The notes: generated by a model from the sequence alone, not told the origin. Positions 1-9,209 are shown, counted from the stretch's first letter. The stretch: 52,916 nucleotides of DNA from Paludibacter propionicigenes (GCA_020721655.1 DYMG01000007.1:1-52916), one strand, 5' to 3'. A program made the numbers and translations.

Positions 1-1217
1 ATTCCTTGAATAAATGTAGCCACAAACTCGGAAGAAGAACTTATACAATTTCTAACGGTATCATTTTGTATGGCATAATAAGAATATGTTCCTACAGGCA
101 TTTGTGGGATTTGAAAACTATTTCCTTGCCCAATTTCTGTAGTAAGAGAAGAGTCGTTGTACCACAAAATATTTTCTCCGGAAGCAGTAACAGAAGGTAG
201 AAATTCACCTGTGCAAAATTCATCGCTATACATATCAAAAACCGGAGGTGCTAAAGGTGATACGGTTAAAGTAATATTTGCAACTTCACTTGTGCAGTTT
301 GTGCTTGTGTCGGATTGTGTAACATAAAGGGTGTAAGTTCCAGTTAAATTTACAACAGGATTATACAAAGCACCGGTATGTAAAAGCTGTGTCAAAGCAG
401 AATCGTTGTACCAATTTATTATGTTACCTATACTGCCCGATGCCACAATTGTTGGTATGGTTTCTCCGAGGCAAAACGATGAGTTTGATAGACTTAATAC
501 AGGTTCTGAAGGCAGTGCATTTACGGCTATCAAAACAGAATCATGATATGTGACTACATCTTTTTGGAATGTTGCATCAAAACTTAAACCTCCGTTGTTG
601 TAGGTTTTGGTAGATGACCCAAAAGTTGTGGAGTTATTAGCCGGCAGAGTAAGAATTGTAGCCGTTCCGGGTTGATTTTCGGTGCCATCTACACAATTAT
701 CGTTATCATCGGCAGAGTCATAGTCCCAAACCCAAATAAAATAAGGCGGATTGTTTAATTGAATATTCATAGTCCAACTTAAAGGCGGGTCTGTATCTTC
801 TACATAACTACTTTCGGTAGTATATACAACGTTGTTGGAATTGTCTCTTACAATTATATAGATATCGGGATCCCCACTAAAAGGATCGCTACAGTTAATC
901 AAATTAACAGTAATTTGTTTTAAATAAAAACCAGATGTATCGATGTTACAGGTATAATTGGTCCAATAATTACCCACTGAATTGTAGTTTACGGTATTTG
1001 GATTTTGCAATGTAGATGTTGTTCCATTACCGAAATTCCAATTATAGGTAAAACCTGTAGTCTGAAAAGGTTGCGGCATATAACCTCCCGACGGATTGTT
1101 GGTTGTAAAATTTACCGTAGCTTGTCCGCAACCTTCATTCTGCGAAGCAGAAAAATGAGTTTGAGCTTCGATGGTATTAAAAAGCAAGAATAATAAAAAA
1201 AATAGTAGTGGTCTCAT
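1..1217 (-). CDS. Secreted PKD/Ig-like repeat protein, 3' end outside window
   Basis: The frame is open from an ATG at 1217 to the window edge (405 codons seen, no stop), so this is the N-terminal part of a longer protein. It begins with a clear signal peptide (MRPLLFFLLFLLFNTIEA, then QTHF). Residues about 23-75 look like a PKD-type domain (NWNFGNG followed by a VNYNSVGNY strand). Further on are at least two repeats sharing a pattern of a Cys-containing strand, 'ASG', then 'WYNDS', as in the Ig-like repeats of large Bacteroidota surface proteins. Such proteins normally end in a T9SS sorting tail, which is not visible here. The start lies 11 bases after the PhoD-like gene's stop, so it is probably the last visible gene of the phosphatase unit. 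Role is inferred to be adhesion or a surface matrix; substrate unknown. Confidence 0.75.
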   Translation of the reverse strand, partial: MRPLLFFLLFLLFNTIEAQTHFSASQNEGCGQATVNFTTNNPSGGYMPQPFQTTGFTYNWNFGNGTTSTLQNPNTVNYNSVGNYWTNYTCNIDTSGFYLKQITVNLINCSDPFSGDPDIYIIVRDNSNNVVYTTESSYVEDTDPPLSWTMNIQLNNPPYFIWVWDYDSADDNDNCVDGTENQPGTATILTLPANNSTTFGSSTKTYNNGGLSFDATFQKDVVTYHDSVLIAVNALPSEPVLSLSNSSFCLGETIPTIVASGSIGNIINWYNDSALTQLLHTGALYNPVVNLTGTYTLYVTQSDTSTNCTSEVANITLTVSPLAPPVFDMYSDEFCTGEFLPSVTASGENILWYNDSSLTTEIGQGNSFQIPQMPVGTYSYYAIQNDTVRNCISSSSEFVATFIQG

Positions 1218-1228
1218 ATATTATATGA

Positions 1229-3115
1229 TTAATTGGATTTGATTATTTTTTTTGTTTCACTATAACCTTTTGAATCAGTTATTCTTATGAAATATGTACC
1301 TGAAGGGTAATTTTCGGTATTTATTTGATATTGATCTAAATCAAATGTTCCTGCATTTACAATATGTTGGTCAATTACAGTACCTGAAACTGAAAATACT
1401 TGTATGGTAAGCTTCCCAATACTTCTGGAGTAAAATTGAATGTAAAAGTGATCTTTAAAAGGATTTGGATTTATCGAAAGAATAGAAAAAAGTCCAATTT
1501 TAGTTTTATCTATATCGGTAACTAACGGATACAAAGGGGCTAAAGGGGGATTTGGGTTTAATCTGGTTGAAGGAACTGCTCCTTGACGCAAAAAACTTTC
1601 ATTTTCGTTAACGTACCAAATTGAGCCTGTGTATTCGTAAGCACCTCCGTGTGTTGTTATATCGCTGGTTAAATACCAATCGGCTTGAGTTCTATGTTTG
1701 TTGATGTCTAAAATATAATAACCTCTGTTTACTAAATCTACCCATTTAATATGTGCATTAGACGATTGAATAATTGAAGCCCCAAGACCACCGCCAATGT
1801 CGGTAGAAGGCGAGGTAATACTCGGAGCAACAAATTCTACACTGCCGCTTCCTTGTCCGTTACTGCCATAAGGTCCTATTGTTTGGTTCGGAACATCGTT
1901 TGCCCAAGAGGTATGAATATCGCCGGTTAATATTACGGTATTTTTAATTCCCCAACCGTAAATAAGATTCAAAATTTTTTGTCTTTCAAATCGGTATCCA
2001 TCCCATTGGTCTTTATTTACAACCGTTCCGGCTATTAATAATGGTGCAAACATAACTTGATTACCAATAAATTTCCATTTTACAGGGTTTGTATATTCTG
2101 AGCGATATAGTTCGTTGGTTAGCCAAGTATATTGGTTAGCACCCAACATGGTTTTATTTTGGTCGTCAATATCTAAACCTTCGGGGTCGTCTCTACCTTC
2201 AAGCCTTCCGTCTAGTAGAATAATATTAGCCAAATCACCGATGGGTAGTGTTCTGTGAATGTGATTGTTAGGATTTGCAGCATCGTTTATTTCGCGTATC
2301 GGTATCCATTCTTCAAATGCTCTAATGCCGTCGCTTTTTCTATCATACCAATTGCCCTCTGTACTGCTGTCGTGATTTTCGGCACCATCGTGCCAACTGT
2401 TGTTTGCTGTTTCGTGATCGTCATAAATAACAATCCAAGGATATTGTTGATGAGCATAACGCATATCTGGATCGAGTCTATATAAGCCATATCGCATTCT
2501 GTAATCGCTTAAATTTGTACATTCCCAGTTTGGCGAAAGTTCTCTATCAGGGTTTGTACCATATTCGTTGGTGGCATATTCATAGATATAATCCCCAGTA
2601 TGAAAAATACAATCAATATCGTTTTTGGGGGTTAGCAATCCAAACGAATTAAAATATCCATTGTTGTAATTAGTCCCCGAAACAACTGCAATTCTAATAC
2701 TGTCGCAATCTCCTACTGGGAATGTTCTTGTTCTTCCTATAATGGAATTGCTTCCCAAAGCATTAAATTTGTAATAGTACCATGTATTGGGTTGTAAACC
2801 AGTCACATCAACTTTAACGGTATAGTCAACAGATTCTTTTGTCCAAACAGATCCTGATGCAACAGTATTGTTAAAAAGAGTGTCTGTAGCCATACTCCAT
2901 TCTACATTAATACTATCTATTGCTCCCAATGGGGTAACTCTTGTCCAAATTATTATTGCGTTGCTTAATGGGTCTCCCGATGCAACACCATGGTAAAACG
3001 GAGCAAAAACTGGATCCATTGTAAAAGATAATCTTCCTCTATAGTTAAGATTATTTTGTGCAAAAGAGCTAATGCTTAATCCAACTATGCTTATTATTAA
3101 AAATAAAATTCTCAT
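1229..3115 (-). CDS. PhoD-like alkaline phosphatase/phosphodiesterase with T9SS sorting tail
   Basis: A 628-residue exported protein of the PhoD/phospholipase D-like metallophosphatase family, which cleaves phosphate mono- and diesters outside the cell. The signal peptide ends near residue 20 (SISSFAQ). An N-terminal beta domain carries the family hallmark GVASGDP (43-49) and IIIWTRV. The catalytic core shows HTGDYIYEY (172-180), YDDHE (231-235), GNQVMF (351-356) and LTGDIHTSW (397-405), the expected metal ligands. Residues about 545-628 form a Por/T9SS type A tail (INPNPF...GTYFIRI...KKIIKSN), predicting secretion and possibly anchoring at the cell surface. Its ATG directly follows the TAA of the upstream metallophosphatase with no spacer, so the two are almost certainly co-translated. 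Metal (Ca/Fe in characterised PhoD) and preferred substrate cannot be read from sequence. Confidence 0.9.
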   Translation of the reverse strand: MRILFLIISIVGLSISSFAQNNLNYRGRLSFTMDPVFAPFYHGVASGDPLSNAIIIWTRVTPLGAIDSINVEWSMATDTLFNNTVASGSVWTKESVDYTVKVDVTGLQPNTWYYYKFNALGSNSIIGRTRTFPVGDCDSIRIAVVSGTNYNNGYFNSFGLLTPKNDIDCIFHTGDYIYEYATNEYGTNPDRELSPNWECTNLSDYRMRYGLYRLDPDMRYAHQQYPWIVIYDDHETANNSWHDGAENHDSSTEGNWYDRKSDGIRAFEEWIPIREINDAANPNNHIHRTLPIGDLANIILLDGRLEGRDDPEGLDIDDQNKTMLGANQYTWLTNELYRSEYTNPVKWKFIGNQVMFAPLLIAGTVVNKDQWDGYRFERQKILNLIYGWGIKNTVILTGDIHTSWANDVPNQTIGPYGSNGQGSGSVEFVAPSITSPSTDIGGGLGASIIQSSNAHIKWVDLVNRGYYILDINKHRTQADWYLTSDITTHGGAYEYTGSIWYVNENESFLRQGAVPSTRLNPNPPLAPLYPLVTDIDKTKIGLFSILSINPNPFKDHFYIQFYSRSIGKLTIQVFSVSGTVIDQHIVNAGTFDLDQYQINTENYPSGTYFIRITDSKGYSETKKIIKSN

Positions 3116-5770
3116 TTATTTAGTTTTAAGGATTTTATAATTTAAAATGTCATTTTCTGTTATTATGTATACATAATAAGCTCCAGATGAATATTCTGAT
3201 AAATCAATTTTTATAGATTCACCATTAAATGAATTATAAGATTGTAATTTATGCCCAATTCCATTATAAATTTCAATTCTTTTTAAATTATTATATCCAT
3301 AATCAGATTTTACGGTAACGTAATCTTGCGTTGGATTTGGATAAACAGCTATATTACTTTTGTTGTATTCGTTTATGGCGGTTAATACATCAAAAACTAT
3401 AGTGTACACTTTTGTAGTTGTATTGTCTGAGGCTTTAACTAAAACAGCTCCGGTTCGTTGAGCTGTTGTGCCCTGCAAATTGCTTGGAGGGTAGATGTTT
3501 TTATTAGCATTAGGGTCGTTAGTTTGGGCTGTTATTATTACAGAGTTAGTTCCTGTTGGTAAATCGCATGTGTAAGAAGTCAGCTGTGGATCAAAGCTAG
3601 GGTTTAATGAACCCAAATTAGCTTCTAACAATATTAAAGTAGCGTCGTTATTTACACTCGAAAGTTCTATTGATACTGTGTATTGTTTGGTAGAATTATC
3701 GGTTGCTGTTACGGTATAAATAACCGAATTTGTAAAATTTTGTGAAACTCCGCTTGCCGGATTTACCGAAACCCCCGAAATGCTTATATTTGGAATTAAT
3801 GCAGTAACATCTGTGCCAATAGGCATTGTAACTACTACGGTACTGGCGGTGTTATCAATTATTGAATTTCCTGTTTGATTTGGTATCACAAAATTTAAAA
3901 TTTCTTTAGCATTAGAACTTGCTGTTGAAAATGTAACAGTGTATGTGTTTTCATTAGTATTATCTGACGATGTTACTAAAACAATAGCAGTACCGTTTAC
4001 GCTTGTAGCTTGTGTTATTTGTACACTCGAATTGGGGTCGGAGGCAGTTGCGGTAACTGTTGGTGTGTTTGTAGTGCCCGCGGGTAAAACCACACTGTAA
4101 TTTAGCGTTGTTCCGGTAAAACTTGGATTTAAGACGCCTTGGCTTGGTACCAAAGAAGCTAAAAAGGCATCAGATTGAGGGGCAACAGAAAATTCTACTG
4201 TATAATTTTTTGTGGTGCTACCGTCTTCGGCAATAACCAATGCATTAGCTGTTCTTTGTTGTTGTGTTCCGTTTATACTGCTTGCTTGTGTTAAATATAC
4301 AACAGCTTCGGCATCACTTGTTGTTGCCGATATAGTTGGAACTTGTGTGCTGCCGTATGGTAATTGTACCTGATACGTTAATGTGGAAGGATTGAATGTT
4401 GGATTTAACGTACCTTGACTTGTTGTTAAATTTAGTAAGTCTGCGTTGTTGTTGTATACATTTGTGTTCAATATTTCTACAACTTGCCCATTCGAAGGCA
4501 CCCAATACGTTAATCCAGAGGGCAATGTAGCGGATGGATCATTTTGTGCCACTTGACCTACATTTGTAACGTCTGTAGCTTCGTGAAATTTAACAGTTTG
4601 AATTTGAATTTTTTGTTTGGTTACTTTTACTAGAAAAAAACCAGCAAACTTTCCTTGATTTCTAGTCCAATTAAATGCAGCTTCTGAACTATGATATGTA
4701 TATAAATTCCTTAAGGGGGCACCCCAACAGCCCTCACCAGCATAAACAGTACCTTGACTGTCATTTCTAATAAAGCCGTTATCGCTTCCTGATGCCGACG
4801 AAGGTACAACAGGCCAAGTTATTTTTTCTACGTGCGAGTGCCCCTCCATAGCCAAGCGAACTTTGTAAGTTTGAAAAAGTGGAGTCCAGCAACTAATCAT
4901 GGTTGTACTTGGAGAATATTCGCCGTGTGGTACTAATGGAATGTGGTATTGGATTGATTTCCAATGCGTTTCGCTTGACGTGTTGGTGTGCATTTGCAAA
5001 TCGTTAGTTAACCAATCTAATTGTGAGTTATCACATTCTAGTTCAGAATTTAAATTATATAAACGCATTAAATTACCACCAAATGTTAAAGCAAAAAAAC
5101 CATTGGAATTTGGAACATCAAAAAGTTTATCAATATCTTCAGATAATTCGTGATTTCCAAAAACAGGAACAACTGGGACTAATCTGGCATTTGAACCTAA
5201 AGTTAATTGCCAATCCGAAAACCAGTCAGACCATTGTCCGTCGTTAGTTCCAGAGAAAACATAATCGCCACTAAAAGCAACAAAATCTGGGCGAATTTTA
5301 CCAACCAAGCTATTGCCTCTTTGACGGCGTTCTCTTGATTTGTCAGCCTCAAATTCAAAACCACTTACCCCTGTTCTGGTGTCTCCACCCGATATAAATA
5401 GTATTGGCACATTTGGGTCGTCAGAAAGTGTTTTAAAAGTCATTCGAGAACTTACCCCTTCGTTATCTTTAATCACAAAATAATAAACTGTGTTTGGTGT
5501 TAATCCCGTTAATCGAGCAAATCTATTATTCATTCCTCTGTGCGAAACGGTTCTGTCAATACTGTGATTGTTGGGGTATGAAGCGTAATTTGTTCCTAAA
5601 TCTGTGGCTCCGTAATATATTTTTGCGTTGGTTGAGGTCCCATTATCTGCCCAACTAATAACCATTGTCGTTGAAGGATCGTCTCTAAACGAAGCTCTGT
5701 AATAACGTGTTCCTGCAAAATTCTGAAATGCTATAAGCAAAAACGCTATTAAAATAACACTTTTTTTCAT
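3116..5770 (-). CDS. Purple-acid-type metallophosphatase with cadherin-like domains and T9SS tail
   Basis: An 884-residue exported protein. After a signal peptide (about 1-20) comes a fibronectin-like purple acid phosphatase N-terminal domain (about 22-115, with TMVISWADN and LTPNTVYYFVI). The metallophosphoesterase core follows, with ligand blocks GGD (128-130), SGDY (167-170), GNHE (205-208), YHIPLVPHG (275-283) and GHSH (310-313). Residues about 445-800 are four beta-sandwich repeats; three match the cadherin-like pattern 'LNPSF...YxVxLPxGT...VTATASDPN', and the third resembles DUF5018. The end (IAVYPNPTQDYVTV...) is a T9SS type A tail. It is 11 bases after the porin-like gene and abuts the PhoD-like gene, supporting a role in releasing phosphate from organic esters at the cell surface. 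A specific substrate cannot be assigned. Confidence 0.88.
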   Translation of the reverse strand: MKKSVILIAFLLIAFQNFAGTRYYRASFRDDPSTTMVISWADNGTSTNAKIYYGATDLGTNYASYPNNHSIDRTVSHRGMNNRFARLTGLTPNTVYYFVIKDNEGVSSRMTFKTLSDDPNVPILFISGGDTRTGVSGFEFEADKSRERRQRGNSLVGKIRPDFVAFSGDYVFSGTNDGQWSDWFSDWQLTLGSNARLVPVVPVFGNHELSEDIDKLFDVPNSNGFFALTFGGNLMRLYNLNSELECDNSQLDWLTNDLQMHTNTSSETHWKSIQYHIPLVPHGEYSPSTTMISCWTPLFQTYKVRLAMEGHSHVEKITWPVVPSSASGSDNGFIRNDSQGTVYAGEGCWGAPLRNLYTYHSSEAAFNWTRNQGKFAGFFLVKVTKQKIQIQTVKFHEATDVTNVGQVAQNDPSATLPSGLTYWVPSNGQVVEILNTNVYNNNADLLNLTTSQGTLNPTFNPSTLTYQVQLPYGSTQVPTISATTSDAEAVVYLTQASSINGTQQQRTANALVIAEDGSTTKNYTVEFSVAPQSDAFLASLVPSQGVLNPSFTGTTLNYSVVLPAGTTNTPTVTATASDPNSSVQITQATSVNGTAIVLVTSSDNTNENTYTVTFSTASSNAKEILNFVIPNQTGNSIIDNTASTVVVTMPIGTDVTALIPNISISGVSVNPASGVSQNFTNSVIYTVTATDNSTKQYTVSIELSSVNNDATLILLEANLGSLNPSFDPQLTSYTCDLPTGTNSVIITAQTNDPNANKNIYPPSNLQGTTAQRTGAVLVKASDNTTTKVYTIVFDVLTAINEYNKSNIAVYPNPTQDYVTVKSDYGYNNLKRIEIYNGIGHKLQSYNSFNGESIKIDLSEYSSGAYYVYIITENDILNYKILKTK

Positions 5771-5781
5771 TTTGAAAATTA

Positions 5782-7281
5782 TTAAAATTTATATTGAAAT
5801 CTTAAAGTGAAAACATCATCTTTTATGTCTTTATTAAAACCTGGAGCCGGCATTCGTCCAAGCCTAATATCTCCCGCATAAGGCTTTATGTCAACAATTT
5901 CGTTTTGTACGTGTTCGTAATATAAACAAACCTTAATGTTGTCGTTCACAAAATAATTAAACCCCACTCCAAAAGTTTCGAATTTGACATCAGCTACTGA
6001 CAAATAAGGTTTTACATAAGTAGGGTCGTTTAGATATAAATCTTCATCGTAAGAAATTTCCTTACCCTCAACTTCTGAATTTGGGTCGTACCAATCGTAT
6101 TTAAATACGACCTGATGTTTTGTTTCGAAAAGTTCTTGGATAAAATACAGGTAACCACCATTAAATTTTCTAATGAAAGTATGATGAAATTTATTTACAG
6201 GTCCCACCGAAACTGGATTGTATGGTTGAGGTTGGTCGTACATGGGCCACGAAACGCCTATAAAAGGACCTGTTGGACTGTAAGTATTCATACCATTGTG
6301 AATAATATATTCTTGTTCAACATCTTTATATGCAACCTCTGCGGGTTGTGTGCCCCAAATATATTCTCCTCTAATTGTTAGTTTACCGAATGGAGATTTA
6401 ACGCTAAGTTCTGCATCAACGCCTTGGTATGTTCGTTTCACTTTTCCGCCCATTGTTCCAGTCGCTTTGGTTGCTGCACTGTCTAACACAAAGCCCATTT
6501 TTGTTCTTTCTGTGGTATCTGTAACATTTTCAAAAGAATATATGTAATATTTTGTTGTTGCATTTGATGATACAGTGTCAACTGGTTCGTAAATATGGCT
6601 GATAGCACCTCTATAAATTGAAAATCCTAAGCTAAATTTAATTTTTTGTTCGGGTTTATTAAAATCAATACCAATTCTAGCAATACCGTCTTTATAATTG
6701 TCAGTTTCGTAAGCTGTACCATTTCCATTAACTAAAGCTGCTTTAAAATTAAGAAATGATAAAAATTTTTCTTCTGGCATTTGAAATTTTACACCAAAAC
6801 CCAAATCTCTCTCGTTGGGGAAAAGTGTTTGCACAATGCGTGAACGCTCTGGGGTCTCTCTAACAGACGAAGACAAATCTATTTCGCGGCCAAAAGGACG
6901 GTTAAAAACACCAGCAGTAAATGTGATCGAATTTATAAAAGGTTCGGTATAGTCTAAGTATAAATCTTTTATTCCAATACCTCTTTCAGAAATATCTATA
7001 GAAAACACGGCTTTGTGATTCTCGCCAATATGTTTTATATTTAATCGTCCTCTTCTAACTGTAAAGCGATTTGTTGTAAAGCGATTTACAAATTTACCGC
7101 CCGAAAAATCTGCTAAATACTTTGTATAACCACCAACCGTATCGGAAACAAAAAACTTTTGGTATTGAGCTTGAACATAGCCTTCTATAAGTAGTTTTTT
7201 TGTGTTTTGGTCTTGGTCTTGAGCTACTAAAACATTTGATAAGAACGCTATGTATGTAATTAAAAATAGCTTTTGTTTCAT
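5782..7281 (-). CDS. OprO/OprP-like phosphate-selective porin family barrel
   Basis: A 499-residue outer-membrane beta barrel. I chose the ATG at 7281 (MKQKLFLITYIAFLSN, a proper signal peptide ending near AQDQDQ); the frame stays open 20 codons further upstream from a start at 7341, but that would place a charged stretch before the signal. Features of the porin O/P family (PF07396) include an early 'YVQAQYQKFF' strand, a long run of amphipathic strands, the block 'GVFNRPFG' near residue 130, and a C-terminal aromatic residue (FRFQYKF). It is the first gene of the unit followed by two phosphatases, suggesting that it admits phosphate released by them. In Bacteroidota this family is also used for other anions and unknown solutes, so selectivity is inferred from context. 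Confidence 0.82.
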   Translation of the reverse strand: MKQKLFLITYIAFLSNVLVAQDQDQNTKKLLIEGYVQAQYQKFFVSDTVGGYTKYLADFSGGKFVNRFTTNRFTVRRGRLNIKHIGENHKAVFSIDISERGIGIKDLYLDYTEPFINSITFTAGVFNRPFGREIDLSSSVRETPERSRIVQTLFPNERDLGFGVKFQMPEEKFLSFLNFKAALVNGNGTAYETDNYKDGIARIGIDFNKPEQKIKFSLGFSIYRGAISHIYEPVDTVSSNATTKYYIYSFENVTDTTERTKMGFVLDSAATKATGTMGGKVKRTYQGVDAELSVKSPFGKLTIRGEYIWGTQPAEVAYKDVEQEYIIHNGMNTYSPTGPFIGVSWPMYDQPQPYNPVSVGPVNKFHHTFIRKFNGGYLYFIQELFETKHQVVFKYDWYDPNSEVEGKEISYDEDLYLNDPTYVKPYLSVADVKFETFGVGFNYFVNDNIKVCLYYEHVQNEIVDIKPYAGDIRLGRMPAPGFNKDIKDDVFTLRFQYKF

Positions 7282-7628
7282 TTTATTTTTTCGTAAAATT
7301 ACCTTCCTAATGTGTTTTCTATATTTATTTAATATTATCAATAAATGAATTTATTACTAAAATACTATTAATACAGATTTGGTATTTGCCATATTTAGTA
7401 ACAAATACAAATTATATGATCCAATAAATGAATTGTATAATGCCGATGCAATAGCTGTTTAGTCCAATTCATATTGGACTTCCGAACAAAGTTCGGAATG
7501 CTTTCGGTATAATATAGGTACAAGCAGACTTAGATTTTGGGTAAAGTGTTTTTTTAAATGCTGAATTACAGTATTTTAATTACGTTCTTTGTTTTGTAAT
7601 TATAATATTAATTTGGAAATTCTTTTAT
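7282..7628. other. Intergenic region upstream of the phosphatase operon
   Basis: About 347 bases without a convincing gene. It should hold the promoter of the porin-phosphatase unit reading leftwards. I see a 13-base direct repeat (caataaatgaatt) at 7339-7351 and 7422-7434, two abutting hairpins at 7461-7498 (listed separately), and otherwise AT-rich sequence. I found no recognisable E. coli-type Pho box. Regulation by phosphate is therefore a guess from gene content only. Confidence 0.5.
7461..7498. repeat. Two abutting perfect hairpins
   Basis: Positions 7461-7480 form an 8-bp perfect stem with a 4-base loop (agtccaat / attggact). Positions 7480-7498 form a second 8-bp perfect stem with a 3-base loop (ttccgaac / gttcggaa). 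The two share base 7480. No T-run follows on either strand, so a classical terminator is doubtful. They lie 131 bases past the stop of the small exported protein gene and about 180 bases upstream of the porin ATG. A protein-binding site, a remnant of a REP-like element or an mRNA structure are possible. Confidence 0.6.
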
Positions 7629-8360
7629 TTAAAAGCCTAATGAAATTATAAAAATTAGCTCAACAAGTGTTTCTGCAAGAATTTTAGCAAATTCGCCTAA
7701 ATCTTCTTTTGTTATTTTGGCATTGCCCGATGTATTTTCGTTGTTATTTATAAAATAATAAGTTTTGTTGTAAAGTTGTTTGTTGTACTGTGTTAGTTGG
7801 TAGTATTCTGTTTCGGATATTAAATTTATTTTTGATGCATAGAAATCATTTTGAATTTTAATGGGTTGGTTTTTAATAGAATTTACTGAAAACTCAATGT
7901 GATTAAAGATTTTTATAGGATATTCGCTTTGTTTGTAGAATTTTTGTTTGTTCACAAATGTTTTAATTTCATTTATTGAGTTTTCAACTAATTCTATATT
8001 ATCATCATTAATAATGTTAAAGTTATACAGTTCAATTACACTATCTGGTAAAATAGGCAAAGTATTAAAACTGCCTTTAATCATATCATTAAAGTTTAGT
8101 TTTTTGTTGCCAGTTGTTATTAAACTAGCGTTTAAGTTTACGTAAAGTGTTGAATCTGAAATGTTTTCTAAAATAATAGAGGCTGTTTCTCCCCAAAAAT
8201 CGTAAGTTACTTTTAGCCCCGATTGGTATTTAGTAAAATTGTTGGTTACATTGTTGCTTTCAAATGAAAAAATTGCGTAATAGTTTTGTTTGGTTTCTTG
8301 TGCTATGCTCGATAAAATCATTAAAATAAGAGCCGAAATAAAAAACAATGTTTTTTTCAT
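7629..8360 (-). CDS. Small exported protein of unknown function
   Basis: 243 residues with a signal peptide (MKKTLFFISALILMILSSIA, cut before QETKQNYY). I recognise no family. The body is rich in Asn, Lys, Ile and Tyr with alternating beta-like stretches, and the last 20 residues (LAETLVELIFIISLGF) are hydrophobic enough for a membrane contact. It starts only 4 bases after the stop of the class IV aminotransferase, so it is probably the last gene of the prmA transcript. A periplasmic or outer-membrane-associated location is inferred from the signal peptide. There is no lipobox Cys, so it is not a classical lipoprotein. Confidence 0.65.
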   Translation of the reverse strand: MKKTLFFISALILMILSSIAQETKQNYYAIFSFESNNVTNNFTKYQSGLKVTYDFWGETASIILENISDSTLYVNLNASLITTGNKKLNFNDMIKGSFNTLPILPDSVIELYNFNIINDDNIELVENSINEIKTFVNKQKFYKQSEYPIKIFNHIEFSVNSIKNQPIKIQNDFYASKINLISETEYYQLTQYNKQLYNKTYYFINNNENTSGNAKITKEDLGEFAKILAETLVELIFIISLGF

Positions 8361-8364
8361 AGTT

Positions 8365-9201
8365 TTAAGTTCTACAAAGGTTAAATTTTGATAAATATAA
8401 ATTTATAGCGTCATTATATTTCAAAGAAATAAAATCAATAACTTTGGATTCTTCAAATGTAATATCATCAATTTTATTAATTCGTAAAATTTTAGGAGAT
8501 GTTCCTGTAATAAAAGCGGAATCGAATTCCGAAAGTTCTAAAATACTGATATGTTTTTCAATTAGTTCAATGTTGTTTTCTTTGCAAATAGTGTTTACAA
8601 ATTCCCATGTAATTCCTTTTAGAATTAAATTTTGTGGTGCTGTATAAATTCCACCTTGTTTTACAAAAAATATATTTGATTTAGAGCATTCGGTTACTAT
8701 ATTTTCGGAGTTGTATAGCAACGCTTCAAAGGCATTTGAGTTTAGTATAAGTTGGTCGGTTTTTTCGCGTAAGTTTATGTTTTGTTGTTTTATATTGGGG
8801 TTTGTTCTTTCTGCTTTTATAGATATAATTTTTACTCCGTTTTTGTAATCTATAGCAGAAGGGTAGGAGCTTTTAATGAAATAAAGTATGGTGCTTTGTA
8901 TTTCATTGTTTTTTATGTTGTATATAATTTTGAAATTTCCATTTTCAATAGAATTTTCAGAGATTAGTTTTTCAATTTGAATAAATAATTTTGTGTTAGA
9001 AGGAATGGTTTTTTGTTCTATGTTTAACATAGAGGCTGAGTTTTTTAGCCGTTTTAAATGGTATTCGTAAAAAATAGGCACATAGTTTATTACTCTAATT
9101 ACTTCGTATAAAATAGTATTATTAAGGTGTATGTTAGAAAAATTAGTTATTAATTTTATTTCTCCATTTTCTAAAAAATATGTGCCAATTATTTTGTTCA
9201 T
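8365..9201 (-). CDS. Class IV PLP-dependent aminotransferase (BCAT / aminodeoxychorismate lyase-like)
   Basis: 278 residues of fold-type IV PLP enzyme. Hallmarks visible are YEVIRV near residue 33 with a following HLKRLKNSA, a candidate catalytic Lys in the block NPNIKQQN, the motif VTECSKSNIFFV (usually E-G-S/A-x-S-N-I-F), KGITWEFV, and the phosphate-binding loop TGTSPKI near the C-terminus. Members are branched-chain aminotransferases, D-amino-acid transaminases or PabC lyases; these motifs do not separate them. Several positions diverge from the BCAT consensus (for example TECSKSN), so a housekeeping BCAT is less likely. It follows the 1537-residue gene by 8 bases and precedes a small exported protein by 4, an odd neighbourhood for amino-acid metabolism. 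Confidence 0.82.
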   Translation of the reverse strand: MNKIIGTYFLENGEIKLITNFSNIHLNNTILYEVIRVINYVPIFYEYHLKRLKNSASMLNIEQKTIPSNTKLFIQIEKLISENSIENGNFKIIYNIKNNEIQSTILYFIKSSYPSAIDYKNGVKIISIKAERTNPNIKQQNINLREKTDQLILNSNAFEALLYNSENIVTECSKSNIFFVKQGGIYTAPQNLILKGITWEFVNTICKENNIELIEKHISILELSEFDSAFITGTSPKILRINKIDDITFEESKVIDFISLKYNDAINLYLSKFNLCRT

Positions 9202-9209
9202 AGTATTTT

